DNA from: Eutreptiella sp. 'Long Island Sound 2002'
Lineage: Eukaryota > Euglenozoa > Euglenophyceae > Eutreptiales > Eutreptiaceae
DNA length: 64,000 nucleotides
Direction: 5' to 3'
Assembly (NCBI GenBank): GCA_964036045.1
Contig: OZ038379.1
Location: 117,317,104-117,381,103 of the forward strand
Each line of letters begins with the position of its first letter. Position 1 is the first letter of the stretch. The notes under the pieces were generated by a model. It had not been told where the DNA came from. It searched no databases and worked only from the letters and a program-made list of their open reading frames with translations. Below are positions 50,158-61,562 of the stretch, piece by piece. The position numbers were made by a program, and so were the translations under genes.

Positions 50158-53100
50158 CTAGACTTGGCTTCCCGCAGCCCCTTCCGGCTGCGATCCGCCA
50201 GGACTTTGTCCACCACGTTGCTGGGCTTTGAGTTCCTCCAATGTCCTCAACATGTCCTCAGCAACCTCCTCGATCGACCTCACTCGTCGGTCTTGGCCAG
50301 GTCCACCACCATAGCCTCTTCCTCCGCCTTTTCCTTGGCCTTTGCCTTGGCCTTTTCCCCCGTCCCCGCCCTTCGCCTTCCAGTCCGAAATCCGCTGCTC
50401 CTTGGGCTTCTTCTCGGGGTGGGCTGCGAAGTAGGCCTTCTTGTCCGCCTCGTACACCTTGCACTGACGGTGGTCGTGTGCATGGTTGTTTCCCTTGCCA
50501 TAACAGACCCAGCACCCGTCGTGCTGAGACCTGTACTCTCGGAACGAGAGCGGTGGGTTCCCGATCCTCCTTGGCTCCTCGCCCTTACTGGGTCCCACCT
50601 GGTACCATCTGGACCGATCCTGCCCATTGTTCTTCACGTTGTGCGCCACAAACGCGAAAAAATGGGCCTCCTCGTGATCCTCCCGGGACCAGTGGTCTTG
50701 GCCACTTCCACTACCATCCTCCGCGGAGTTGGCCGTGTCCTCCTGGATCTCCCGATGATGGCGGTCTTCTCGGTGTCCTCGTTGTCCATGACCATGCCGA
50801 TCCTGCACGTGGGCCTCGTTCTTCGCATTGAGCTTCAACTCCACCGTGATGTACTTCACGATCTCGTCCAGGCTCATGCAAGCGAAGATGACTTGCATCT
50901 TCAGCAGCTCCCCGCGCCTCCACTCCACGTTGTTGAGGCGCAGCAACCTTTGCCCCATGGAGTCCCCGAATACCTCCACGTACACGGCATTCTTCAGGCC
51001 CAACATCCGGTCGGGTTCGCCCAGGTTCCTCCTGAAGAACTCCATGATACCCGCATGGGTATCCTCCGCCGCCATGATCCTCACCGCCACCCGTCTCTTG
51101 GCGCGCTTCTTCTCCTCGTCCTCCACTTTCCTCTTCCAGCTGCCGGGGAGGACGTCCTTCAGGAGGTGGCGGATCTCGCTGGCCTCGTTCCAATCCTCCA
51201 CCAGCTTGAGGCATCTGCGGTACTTCCGCAGATACCTGTTCCACTCCCGGACCCGCAACTCACCGCGGTCCAGCGGCAGTGGAATGGACCACAGGTCCTC
51301 CAGGTTCTGGTTCGGAGCGTCCACCCGCTCCTCGTCCTCCAGCCAGTGCAGGCAGGCCTGCTCTGTCCGGATCAATCCTTCCCGGATCTGATCCCGCAGC
51401 TCCTCCTTCAGGTCCTGCGCCAGCCGGTCTGGGAATGTCCGACAAACCCACTTGTCCCGCGGCGCTCCCCGCATCTCGCCGACGACCTCCTCGGCGAAGT
51501 CCTCCCAGTCCAGGATGAAGTCATCCAGGTTGGACGGGTTCCCGTCGTAATAGGGGATTTTGATTCCCCTGAGGTCGTCAATCCTGATGGCGTCTCCGAC
51601 GTCTCCAGCCACCACTCCACCGAGACAGATACCACCTGTGGCCGGGGGGTTTGAGTACACTCCCCGTACATCCCTCTCCTCCATGGAGTGCGGTCCAGTT
51701 GGGCCTGAACCCATGGGGTTTGGAATGCGGGAGGGACCTGCCCCATCGGCCGTCCATATCCCCGTATTGGGGTCCTTCGCCCACAGGTTTCCGCTTGGAT
51801 GGCCTCGACCATGTCCGTCGGCGCTTCCCATGGTTCGCCCCTGCATGGTCTGGTTCTGGATCTGGATCTCCTCTTCCGCATAGACTGCATAGGTAGTCGT
51901 AGCGGGCGGTGGATCATGGGCGGCATGGGACATCTGCACCGTCAGGCTCCTCGGGTCCGTGGTTACGTGCCATTCCCGCATGGACCCAGCCGGTGCCGTG
52001 TGTTCCCCGAGCATTGTGGACTCGCTGAACAGGGGAACAAACGGCAGCGCACCCGGGTCAACACGCGGAGGCGCGTAGGGTGCCTCTGCAGTCCCGCCCA
52101 TGGGTTTCTCCATGGCGCTCCTGAGGGTCTTAACCCGCTCCACCAGCTCTACCGCGGCCGGCTTTGCCGGGAGCTCCGGACCCGAGGCGAGGGGCTGTCG
52201 CTCCTCTAGCCTTCTCAGGCGTCCCGACATGTCCTCCACTAAGTGGAGGAGGCTGTCCACCACTTGCTGCTGCTTCTGCAGGGCCAGCTCCAGATTCTCC
52301 CGGTACCGGGCCTGATCCGCTCGCAGCTCCTCCATGTGGTTCTCCGCAGCCGACTGGTCGTCCAGGATCCCCGCGACGTCCTCCTCTAGAGCGTCCTTGG
52401 CGTTGTCCAGGCGGTCAAGGTGACGCACGATGGCGTCCATCCCCGTCTTCGGGTACTTGCGCATGAGGAAGGACACGTGCTCGCAGTGGCACGTAGCGTG
52501 CTTTCCGCCGGATTCAGCGCATCCCGCGGGCCCCGGCACCTCAGACTCATCCTCCATAGGCGTATCGCCTATGGCGTCCGTCTCTGGTCCAGTGTGCCGG
52601 GGCACAGGTGCCGTCCGGGCCCTGGCTGGCCTCTCCAAGCCCTCGGCGTCGTGCTGCAGGGCGGGCTCGGGGGCCGTATGCGCCCTGGCGATTGGCGCGG
52701 ACATCTCCGGCTCCGAAGGTGGCTCGTGGGCTGTCCGATAGCCCTCGGAGTGCCCCTCGGATTCCCACAGCCTGACCGGGCTGGGGTCCGTGTCCATAGC
52801 CCCGGCGTCCCTTGCCGCGGACTTGGGTGAGCCGCGCTTCCGGTAGCGCCGGGCCCGTCCTCCACTGCTGCCTGAATGGCAGGCCTCATCAGAGTCCTCC
52901 GCGGCGGAGCGGAGGTTGCATGCCTTTCGGCAGCGACGCTCACACATGGAGACCAGGTCTTCCATGTCACGTCCTCCTCTTTCCGAGTGTCGTTCTTCTC
53001 TTCGGGCTTCAACTTCCGGAGTTCGCCATGCTCTTGAACGTCTCGGTCCTTCTATGGCTCCAATCTCCAGCGTGGTCTCCACCGAGTCCACAATACGCAC

Positions 53101-53271
53101 CCGGGGCGTACTTGGGCAGGGCTCATAAGGGCCCAAGTCCCCGGGTCGGCGGTTGGTAGGGGCAGCAGGTAAGCCTCTGCTACCATAATGAAGGTCCCTA
53201 CCAGGACCGGCCCCCGCTGTGCCCTCTCCGCCTGTAACCCCTGCTGATTTACTCCGGATCAACGATTGCAT
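50158..53271 (-). CDS. gag: G4 gag polyprotein, frame reaching into the LTR
   Basis: 1037 codons open from an ATG at 53271, which lies 86 bp inside the 5' LTR. The first ATG after the primer site is at 52965 (MEDLVSMCERRC), which would give 935 residues. The frame across LTR end and primer site (GAGPGRDLHYGSRGLPAA) is conserved in G3a as amino acids, which favours the upstream start. Order: Arg/Ser-rich N-terminus with a Cys cluster, acidic region, CHCEHVSFLMRKYPKTG, coiled coil (about 275-350, LALQKQQQVVDSLLHLVEDM), capsid (about 565-790, GIKIPYYDGNPSNLDDFILD, LLKDVLPGSWKRKVEDEEKK), Asp/His-rich stretch, and wide-spaced zinc knuckle CWVCYGKGNNHAHDHRQC (about 919-936). A Gly/Lys-rich tail follows. 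No internal lesion. Confidence 0.9.
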   Translation of the reverse strand: MQSLIRSKSAGVTGGEGTAGAGPGRDLHYGSRGLPAAPTNRRPGDLGPYEPCPSTPRVRIVDSVETTLEIGAIEGPRRSRAWRTPEVEARREERHSERGGRDMEDLVSMCERRCRKACNLRSAAEDSDEACHSGSSGGRARRYRKRGSPKSAARDAGAMDTDPSPVRLWESEGHSEGYRTAHEPPSEPEMSAPIARAHTAPEPALQHDAEGLERPARARTAPVPRHTGPETDAIGDTPMEDESEVPGPAGCAESGGKHATCHCEHVSFLMRKYPKTGMDAIVRHLDRLDNAKDALEEDVAGILDDQSAAENHMEELRADQARYRENLELALQKQQQVVDSLLHLVEDMSGRLRRLEERQPLASGPELPAKPAAVELVERVKTLRSAMEKPMGGTAEAPYAPPRVDPGALPFVPLFSESTMLGEHTAPAGSMREWHVTTDPRSLTVQMSHAAHDPPPATTTYAVYAEEEIQIQNQTMQGRTMGSADGHGRGHPSGNLWAKDPNTGIWTADGAGPSRIPNPMGSGPTGPHSMEERDVRGVYSNPPATGGICLGGVVAGDVGDAIRIDDLRGIKIPYYDGNPSNLDDFILDWEDFAEEVVGEMRGAPRDKWVCRTFPDRLAQDLKEELRDQIREGLIRTEQACLHWLEDEERVDAPNQNLEDLWSIPLPLDRGELRVREWNRYLRKYRRCLKLVEDWNEASEIRHLLKDVLPGSWKRKVEDEEKKRAKRRVAVRIMAAEDTHAGIMEFFRRNLGEPDRMLGLKNAVYVEVFGDSMGQRLLRLNNVEWRRGELLKMQVIFACMSLDEIVKYITVELKLNAKNEAHVQDRHGHGQRGHREDRHHREIQEDTANSAEDGSGSGQDHWSREDHEEAHFFAFVAHNVKNNGQDRSRWYQVGPSKGEEPRRIGNPPLSFREYRSQHDGCWVCYGKGNNHAHDHRQCKVYEADKKAYFAAHPEKKPKEQRISDWKAKGGDGGKGQGKGQGKGGGRGYGGGPGQDRRVRSIEEVAEDMLRTLEELKAQQRGGQSPGGSQPEGAAGSQV
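53169..53185 (-). promoter_or_regulatory. primer-binding site of G4
   Basis: Minus-strand TGGTAGCAGAGGCTTAC directly after the LTR end CTTCATTA; complementary to an initiator Met-tRNA-type 3' end. Confidence 0.8.
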
Positions 53272-55547
53272 TCCTCAATTTCCAGGGTCCAAATCCAAAA
53301 ATATAGAAAATAAAATCCTCCTTCAACCCAGAATGGCAACCAGATCCCACAAGTACAGCAATGACCCGATTCACAATCCAAATCAGGCTGCGGGCTTTCG
53401 TTCAGCACACCGGTATTCCCACGGTGGCGGGCATGTACAAGAATTGCACCAAGGAAGAAAGCCCTGAAATTGGCATATGAACACAAATAAAGCAAAGTTG
53501 GGGAAAGAGGTAAACATACACATTCACAGCCATAAACCCCTCATTCCCTGGACTCAAGACCTTCCCTTGACTCACCAACATATTGCCCTGAACCAGGTCA
53601 AATGAGATGGCTGAATGCCATGTGTCACAAGTCACTACACAAACCCCAAAAATGTGTTCACTCCCAAGCCTATAAATCCTAGCCCAATAGGGAAGGTGGC
53701 GTGTCATGGCCTAGAGTGGCACTCAGGACCATGCCCTACCCTGACATTAATTTGGTTGGACTTGGAGTCGAATGGGCTTGGAGAAATGACCTATGAGTTT
53801 GAACTCATAACATGCCAAAAAACTGCCAATTCACACCATATTGGCCATATATCACATATATGCTCAAAATTCAAGTTACCACTTATCCGAAGGCTCCAAG
53901 CATGCATGGAATCGAAGTCTTCATGGAGGATAGAGACCAAAGGCCAATGCCCATGTACATCCCCATTTTACCCTCGAAACCCCTTCAGATATGGGCGCCA
54001 CGCATTGCCCAAGTCAGCCCATGATCTTGAGACCAATTCTTGTGATCCTTCGTGCGCCAAGCCAAATGGAGTACGCGATCCGGCATATGGTGATGTCCAA
54101 CTCCAAAGCATATGCCAACATATGAACAACATACCATGGTTCGACTCTCCATAGGCTTCTTGCTGTAGGCTGACCAGGTAAGTACACAAAACGCAAAAAT
54201 GAGCAAAAATTGAGGTCAAAAACATGAAAATATGACCAAATACAAAGTTGTCATGATAGTATATCTCTATGCTCACCCATGATATCCGCTCATGGTTCAA
54301 TACACAAATGATTGGGACCATTTGCGAACAATTCCCCCACTTGGATCCCCAATCGGGCGCATGGAGATACCTTCGCCACTAATATCTACATGCCCCATGA
54401 AAATGGGAGTGCACCCATGGATCTCTTTGTTAAACATACCATGAGCAATACATATGCGGTAGACTTGGTCTAGCGCTTTGAATTCCACAATTGGGACATG
54501 GGCAACGCCCTTGTCACGTATGGCTCCCCATCTCTTCGGCCACACGAAGATATATAACATGGGCGTGAGCATATCACACATATACCATGCATACAACACA
54601 TACCCTCAAAATATGGCTCCCACCATGATATGCCACGTCCCTCCATTGACATAACTTCACGTTAAAAATACGTAGGAACCCAAAGAAAAGTTGCCATGCA
54701 ACCCCAACACTCATGCGGCACACTCGAAAGTCGCATTAAAATATTCGGTTGCACGATCCAAGAGTTATATACCACTTTATACCCTCTTGACCCTTTCCCC
54801 TTGCTACACCGGGCATGTGTGCGCACCAAAGGCGTTTCATGCTTCCTAAATTAAGTTGAGACCAAGGCAGTTCCAACCCAACCTTTTTTATTCTCTTTCC
54901 TCACACTCGCTCGTAGATATGGCTCTTCAAAGTGGTCCCACGATTCGCTTTTGTTTCCCCTATATCTCCAAGTCAAATGGGTGGCAAGTATAAGGGAAAC
55001 CTGATTCGGGCATAGGGAAAGGAGTATGACCATTCGAAGAAGTCCAAATCAAGTGCGGCGATGTCGGAGTCGAAAATCCGCCTTCGACATCACGAAAAAT
55101 TCTCATTAAAATTTCGAGTGCTTATTTAGAAAATTGCGGAAGCAACGAACCCTTTACAGATGAAATCTGACCCTTCAGAAACGTTTCCGCCAAAATATCT
55201 GGAAATAACAGTTAACCAATCGGTTAACGCAAAATCGCGAGCCAACTGACAGTCGCCGATACATTGACCATCAGAACGAAAGGCTGAAAAATTACGGAAA
55301 CATTATGATAATAAAACCCTGTTGATTCCTGATATTCCGATATATAAATCTCCGCTGGCGGTGCCTCGGTTCTGAATATGGCCGCTCATAGCCGGATTGA
55401 CCAAACCTATCACACTATCACATCGGGTTAGGTCAGGTGGATGGGAGAGTATGATATCAGCCAATGGCGGCTTGCCGGCACACCCCAAGTGATAGATACA
55501 CACCCCAAGTGACCCTAAGATGGCCACGGGGGTCCGAACCGGCTTCA
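53186..55547 (-). repeat. 5' LTR of G4
   Basis: 2362 bp, matching 42327-44693 throughout. On the minus strand it starts TGAAGCCGG. A five-base indel at about 53921 (TATCATTCATGG versus TTCATGG) and scattered substitutions distinguish the two. Confidence 0.9.
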
Positions 55548-55551
55548 TGGT
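55548..55551. repeat. target site duplication of G4 (right)
   Basis: TGGT, after which the G3b LTR resumes with CCTACAGACC. Confidence 0.85.
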
Positions 55552-55568
55552 CCTACAGACCTTCTTTA

Positions 55569-55585
55569 TGGTAGCAGAGGTTTAC
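55569..55585 (+). promoter_or_regulatory. primer-binding site of G3b
   Basis: TGGTAGCAGAGGTTTAC, identical to the G3a site, 18 bases after the G4 insertion. Confidence 0.7.
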
Positions 55586-56166
55586 CTGCTGCCTACCGCC
55601 GACCGGGAAGTATGGGCCCTCATGAGCCCTGCCCAAGTGGACCCCGGGTCACCATTGGCGATACCATGCGATAATCGTCGGCTGAAGCCTGAGAAGAGAG
55701 AAAGCATTCAGAGAGAGGATTGGGTACCGACATGGAGGACATCGTCACCTTTTGTGAAGGATCATGTGGAAAGCGTTGTCATCTCGGAGTACCCGAGGAA
55801 GATACAGACCAGGTCACGAGTTGCAGCAGCGGCTCAAAGACTAGGTGCTACCGCAAACGCCGTTCGTCGAAACCGTCCAAGGGGGATACGGAAGCGGCGA
55901 TTGAAATGACACCGAGGCCCGTCCGCCGGATGTTCAGTGCTGCGTCTGACTCCCAGTGATATCAAACTTGCTACCCTTCAGATAGTACCGGCATAGATCC
56001 AGATTTCCCGGCGGGCCGGTCGCATAGCGCCCCAAATCCTGAACTTGCCCATGCCGCAGAACGGGAGTCATTGCTGCGAAGGGCAGCCACCACCAGAGTC
56101 CCGAGGCACACGGGCGACGGTGAAGAGGTTGGGAGGATGGACGGTTAGTGGACAGGCAACATCGTC
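55586..56166 (+). pseudogene. G3b gag, N-terminal part in broken frames
   Basis: Pieces such as GTDMEDIVTFCEGSCGKRCH (from 55720) align with the G4 gag N-terminus, ending in a TGA at 55957 where G3a reads on. A second frame resumes at 56045 and meets a TAG at about 56149. No uninterrupted start region remains. Confidence 0.55.
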
Positions 56167-57780
56167 ATGGGTGCAGGAGAAGAGCGTGGAGCTGCGGGAA
56201 GATTGCCACAGGATCGTGAAGGAGATGACCGTCACCCTCATGAGGACACCAAGAAGGCGGTGTGCGGGAAAGCTGCAAGTGGCGATCACTGCCGTCCCCA
56301 TCATGTGGACTTCCTCATCGGAAGTTATCACCGGTTGGGCAAAGATGCCCTTATTCAAAAGATCGACAAGTTGGATGACACCACCTTTAGAATCCTTGAG
56401 GACCAGACCATCCTCCACAACGATCTTAAGACAATTCAATTACATGGAGAGGACTACAAGGCAAAGTTGGAGAGCATGCTGGTACAGCAGCAACGGGGGG
56501 TGGACAACATGATCAAGTACTTGGAGACAGTGCAGAACAGGATGAGTGAGTTGGAGAAGCGTGGAGGAATTCCAACGCCCATTCTGGGACCAGGCCCCAA
56601 CCTGCCACGGGATCCTGCCCCGGGGTCGTTGCTGAGATGGGTGACGAGCTTGAGGCCAGCGAGTGAAGGAGTGGCGCCCATGGAGGGTCCCATGGAGTCC
56701 GCGCCTTATGGGCCGCCACGGGTTGACCCCTCGTCATTGAGGCACATCCCACTATTTTTGGCAAGTGTCATGCTGGGGCAGAAGACGCCGGAAAAAGGCC
56801 TGGGGTTTGGTACGCCCAAGCGGAATACCCATGAGGAGACTGTTGAGATCGACATGAGGAGTCCTCCACTCGCGCCGACGTTCGACGCCAGAGCGGCCTA
56901 TGCGGCAACTGTGGAAGAAGAAGCCTCGAGATCAGCGGCTTGCCGAGATTGTTCAATTGGAGGAGCGGAAGATCCCTGGGCGCGCGACCCGCGGTCAGGA
57001 ATATGGACTATTGGAGGTGCAAGTGCCGGAGAAGCTGAGCCCCGGCCGCATGCAGTCATGGAAATCAGGGGTGTATATTCCCACTCCCCAGGCAATGCGA
57101 GTTCGGGAGGAATCTGCCTCGGGGGCGTCATCGCTTCGGATGTTGGGGATGCCATGAGGCTCGAAGACCTTCGGGGTGTGAAAATTCTCTACTACGACGC
57201 CAATGCGGCCAACCTTGACGTCTTCATACTCGACTGGGAAGATTTAGCCGAGGAAGTCAGGGGTGAGATGCCGCAGTTTGCCCGTGACAAGTGGGCATGT
57301 CGCACTTTCGCACATCGTTTGGCCTCGCAGCTAAAGGCGGATTTACGTGATCAAATTCAGGAGAGGAGGATCAGTACAGAGGGGCAATCCCTCGATTGGT
57401 TGGAGCAAGAAGAAAGAATTGATGCTCCAAACCAAACGTTGGACGATCCTTGGTCACTACCCCTCAACTTGGAGCTTGGAGAATTGCGGTTGAGGGATCG
57501 GAGGAGGTATCTCCAAAAGTACCGCCGGCTTCTGAAGCAAGTGGAGGATTGGTCTTACTCAAGCGGAAATCGCCATTCCTTGCGAGATGTACTACCATCG
57601 TATTGGAAGAAGCGTGTGGAAGGCAGAGAAAAGAAGCGGGCAACAGAGTGCTTGGCTGTAGGCATTATGTTGCCGGAAGATCAGCATCCTGGTATCATGG
57701 AATCCTTCCGGCGAATTGGTCTGCGTGGAGGTGTTCGGGGACACGGCCGGAGGGCGTTTGCCGTGGCTCAACAATGTTGA
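56167..57780 (+). pseudogene. G3b gag, coiled-coil and capsid part
   Basis: 537 codons continuous and collinear with the G4 gag: HHVDFLIGSYHRLGKDALIQ, KLESMLVQQQRGVDNMIKYL, PNLPRDPAPGSLLRWVTSLR, GGICLGGVIASDVGDAMRLE, LRGVKILYYDANAANLDVF, TEGQSLDWLEQEERIDAPNQ, ending out of frame after ESFRRIGLRGG because of a deletion near 57715. Better preserved than the G3a copy here, but without the last part of the capsid. Confidence 0.7.
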
Positions 57781-58540
57781 GTGGAGACGTGGAGAGAAGC
57801 TGACGATGCAGATGATCCCAGCATGCATGAGCCTGGACTCAATAGTCCAATCCGTGACCGTGGAATTGAAGCTTGATTCCAAAAACGAGGCTCGCGTTAA
57901 GGACCGTCACGGTCATGGGAATCACGAGCGCCGCGACGATCGGTAATATCGTCGACTCAAAGAAAATCCAACCGTAGGCGAAGATCACAGTCAACTTCCA
58001 GGGTCTGAGGATGGAGAGACGTCGTCCGGCAGGGAGTACATGACCCGGGAAGATCATGAGTATGCACACTTCCTTGCGACCCTGGCCCACAACACGAAAG
58101 CGTATGGTCTTGACAAGGCCAAGTGGAGGAACGCACCACCTCGTCAAGGAAAGGAGCCGCTGAGAATTGGAAATCCCCTTTTGAGCTTTACCGAGTACCG
58201 GCGGGAGCATGGTGGGTGCTGGGTCTGCTATGGGAAAGGGGGATCCCATAAGCATGAGGACAGAATGTGCAATGTGTACGACGAGGATAAGCGGGCATAC
58301 TTCCAAGCCCACCCCAAAAAAGTCCCCAGGGACAAGCTGATTGACGAATGGAAAGAGATACAAGCTGATGAAGGTCAACATGTGGGATCAAGCCGGCGTG
58401 GCGATCAGGGGATTCCGCGCATTGATGAGGTTACCAAGTTGCTAAGGAAGGCCACAGAGGACTTGAAAAACTTGCAAGAACGAATGGGAAGTCAAGGCCC
58501 AGGTTATTCGCAGCAGGATTGTCCTGCGGTAGACCGGACT
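57781..58540 (+). pseudogene. G3b gag, end of capsid and zinc-knuckle region
   Basis: Frame pieces MSLDSIVQSVTVELKLDSKN (57826 on) and, after a TAA at about 57945, MTREDHEYAHFLATLAHNTK (58040) to EYRREHGGCWVCYGKGGSHK and the knuckle's final Cys at about 58269. Lys/Glu-rich helix and SQGPGYSQQDCPAV follow. The frame runs on into the protease linker until 58732. Confidence 0.65.
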
Positions 58541-58616
58541 AGAGAAACCCCCACGGGGATGGGACACCGGATGTCTCTCCCTCCAAATCAGCACAGTCGA
58601 AAGAAAGAAGGTACCC

Positions 58617-59636
58617 ATGGTACCAAAGAGGGCTCCAGAAGAGCCAGGAAAGCTGAGCTTTGCAATTCCCAGCCAACGGAACACCCTTCCCAGGGAAGTA
58701 CATATGAACTTGGGTCCCAGACAATTGAATGATGGAGAGACCAGGGAGAGCCCTGTGGATGGGGATGACCAGCCCAAGATCTACAGCATCCGGAATCATA
58801 CGCTCGAAGTATTGATGCACCCAAGCGTACTGGAGTTGCATGCCGTGAGAGTTGTCCATACTCCACATGGAGACGAACAGCAACTGCACTTAAAAGTGCG
58901 AGTAGGGTGTGGAAAGAAAGAGGTGATTGCAGATGTATTGGTGGATACGGGCGCCCGAGTGAGCTTGGTTCGGAAGGGATTTATTTCGGAAGAATTTCTG
59001 AACAACAGCCAAAGACCAGTGCGCTTGAAGGTTGCCAATGGCGAAATTATGGGTGGGGGTACCCATGAAGCGACTATAGGCCTAGAACGTTGGGAACATG
59101 ATTGCTTGAACGCACCAGATTTGGCGAAGCAGATCGTACTTTCCGGGAATTGTTGTGCCGCGGATATTTCTGATTGGGATAATATTATGGGGTATGATGT
59201 TTTCGTGAGCAATGCCAGTGAAGCTCTTCCTCACCGTGCAACGTTGGTTCGAGAGGACAAGGAGCGTCTTACTTGGCTATCTACGGACCACACCCTAGGA
59301 TTATCTCAGTGGAGCAGAGATCAAAAGGAAAGAAGTCGTGCGGGCGGTAATGACCGTGAGTATCAGATTCAATGGGGACTGCGGAGGTCATATCATGGAA
59401 TATGGCTTGGCGCCACAAGTGTACAATCGCATGGTTCAACACCTTGGAGGCGAAAAAGGCGGGACGGATGTATTTGCTTCCCAGGATGCCCCGCAGCTAA
59501 GGAAATGTACGAGGCATTGGCAAAAGCGGGACTCTGCGTGGTCAAAGCATTGAGCATTGAAGGAGTGGGGGCCCATGTACTGACATGGTGCTCAAGAAGA
59601 CACCAGACGTACGGTGAACAAGATTATTGTGGATAG
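58617..59636 (+). pseudogene. G3b protease
   Basis: 339 codons. VPKRAPEEPGKLSFAIPSQR corresponds to the N-terminus of G4 pol. The retropepsin core VLVDTGARVSLVRKGF is present (DTGA at about 114), with LKVANGEIMGGGTHEATIGL and DWDNIMGYDVFVSNA. After about residue 240 a frame change leaves the FAS-type module in another frame (59398 on). The protease itself has all core residues. Confidence 0.7.
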
Positions 59637-60285
59637 AGCAATGGGTATCCTGGTTGTGACCGGCATAGGATCCAGCCCATGTCCGTTGGAGGATCTAAAA
59701 CCAATTTTGGACTCCATTGACCCCAATGAGATGCAATTTGGACCTGAGGGGCAGTTGCTCATCGACGCCAAGGGTATACGGGTGCCCGCCCCGGGAGGAG
59801 CATGGAGTGCCAAGGCTTTCTTGGTTGATGGTTCACAGTGCCAACCCATTGGTGATGAAGCGTTCATCAGGAGGGTAGAGGCCGTGCCGATGAGGGTTAT
59901 GTTTGATGAAAAGAGTGACCCTATGGAGACTGGTGACGTACTCTCTCACTCCGATATAAACCTGGTTGTCGCCTACATGCAGATGGGCATGCATGACCGA
60001 GTGGCTGCTCGAGAGGGGCGAGCCCAGGCCAAGTCACCCCATTGGTGGGACGACCGGGAGTTGGTGACCTGGAAGTTTGAGAAGGATGTGTTCATGGCAA
60101 GAGTTATGCACCTTTTCGCCAACCAATACGATGGTTCCATGGGGTCCGACCTTCCGACATGGGGTTTTCCAAGAGTTGGTGACAAATTCGACAAATTCCA
60201 CCCCGTGGCCCAAAAACGTCGAAGATTATTGGTGGGAACGGCCGCCCACGTTGATGAACAGGGCATCGCGGACGAGGAGATGTAG
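59398..60285 (+). pseudogene. G3b protease-RT linker with FAS-type module
   Basis: First frame: MEYGLAPQVYNRMVQHLG, TDVFASQDAPQLRKCTRHWQ, SAWSKH, then TGA where G3a has Trp. Second frame (59614-60285): NKIIVDRAMGILVVTGIGSS, then EMQFGPEGQLLIDAKGIRV and the linker to a TAG at 60283. Collinear with G4 pol residues about 270-620. Confidence 0.65.
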
Positions 60286-60776
60286 GACGTGGATCCACAA
60301 GAGGCATACACCACTGTGAAGTCGATAGTCTCAATACCCCGGCAGGCGGCGGAAGAAGCCAAGGAGAACCCAAAGGTAGCCTAGCTGAAGGACAGGCTTA
60401 TTGAAGCCTATCCGCGGCTATTTAGTGGGGTTGCCAACAAGAACCCTTCGGATCGTGGGAAGTTCGGTACGGCCTAGATCAAGCTGAAACGGAAGCCGAA
60501 AATTGATCGTCACTGGGAATATCAACTCCATGGAGAACGAGCGGAAGCGATGAAGAAGCTCTTGATGGAATTTCTTGAGGGTGGTTAGATTGAAGCTTCT
60601 GTAGTGAGTGGGCCAGCCCGGCCTTTATATTTTTGAAGAAGGAGAAGGTTGAATGGAGATAAATAGATAGATTTGTCGATTACAGGGGATCGAACGAACA
60701 AACCAAGCATGACTCGTACTCATTACCGCTGATCGACTTCATCCTACAAAAGCAGCAGAAGAAGCGCATCTTCACG
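60286..60776 (+). pseudogene. G3b linker and first RT motifs, frame lost
   Basis: Fragments corresponding to NPSDRGKFGTA and the first RT motif (VDYRG-like at about 60674-60694) can be read, but with stops (TAG at about 60382 and 60474, others later). Confidence 0.5.
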
Positions 60777-61562
60777 TTGTTGGACCTAAAGCAGGGGTAT
60801 CACCAGATGCCGCTGCATGAGGACTCCCGGCCATGCGCAGCGATGTCCACTCTGCTGGGGACCAGACAATGGAAGGTAGTTCCAATGGGGGTGAAGAATG
60901 GGAATGCTGCCTTTCAACGCATGATGGACGATCTCCGACAACCCGTTCGAGATTGTGCCGACCCATTTGTTGATGATATCATTATCGGGTCAGCTGCCGA
61001 GGACATGACCGATGACGAGCTCATCAAGGCGCATGAGAAGGACTTGCGCCCAGTATTAGGGGTCTTGGACAAGCACAGCATGGTGTGCAAGCCCGAAAAG
61101 GCCTCACTCTTTGTGAGAGTAGTGGAGGTTGCTGGACATGTGGTTGGGCACGGGCAACGCCGACCCATGCCCTGCAAATTGGCAGCACTACGCCACTGGC
61201 AAAAACCCCAAACCATCAGTGAACTCCGGTCCTGCATGGGATTTTGCAATTATTATTCGGAATATGTACAAATTTATGCGGATCTGTCGGGGCCTCTCCA
61301 CATACTGCTACAGGTGGGCAAGTTCAATGGTCGCGAGGGAAGCAGGAAAAAATTTGCATGGACAACCGCAGCCGAAGAAGCGTTCGACAAGTTGACGGAA
61401 CGACTATTGGGTCAATTGGGTCTTTTCTTGGTGGAACCGAACAAGGGGATTTGTGCTGCGCACGGACGCCTCAGACTATGCCGTGGTGATCATCAATCAC
61501 TTCAGAGTTGGCACAAGGAGCATGTGGATACTCCCTCGGGTCCAGCGGCAAGGCGAGCCTGA
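60777..61562 (+). pseudogene. G3b reverse transcriptase, palm to connection
   Basis: 261 codons: LDLKQGYHQMPLHEDSRP, KVVPMGVKNGNAAFQRMM, catalytic FVDDIIIG (residues 64-71), HVVGHGQRRPMPCKL, SELRSCMGFCNYYSEYV, LGQLGLFLVEPNKG. After that the RNase H start is deleted: the frame jumps to a piece matching DHQSLQSWHKEHVDTPSGPA. About 60 RNase H residues including the first catalytic Asp are lost in this frame, with a remnant at about 61455-61480. Confidence 0.75.

Larger units (their letters stand above)
42327..55547 (-). mobile_element. young Ty3/gypsy (chromovirus-like) element G4, 13.2 kb
   Basis: Two ~2.36-kb LTRs (42327-44693 and 53186-55547) with about two to three dozen differences between them, a 4-bp target duplication, primer-binding site, long gag, protease-linker-RT-RNase H, integrase with chromodomain, and polypurine tract, all on the minus strand. 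Lesions seen: one frame change in RNase H at about 46985 and one TAG at 46461. It is the best-preserved element in the window and serves as the reference for G3a and G3b. The insertion is in the LTR of the related G3b, 17 bp before its primer site. Confidence 0.9.
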
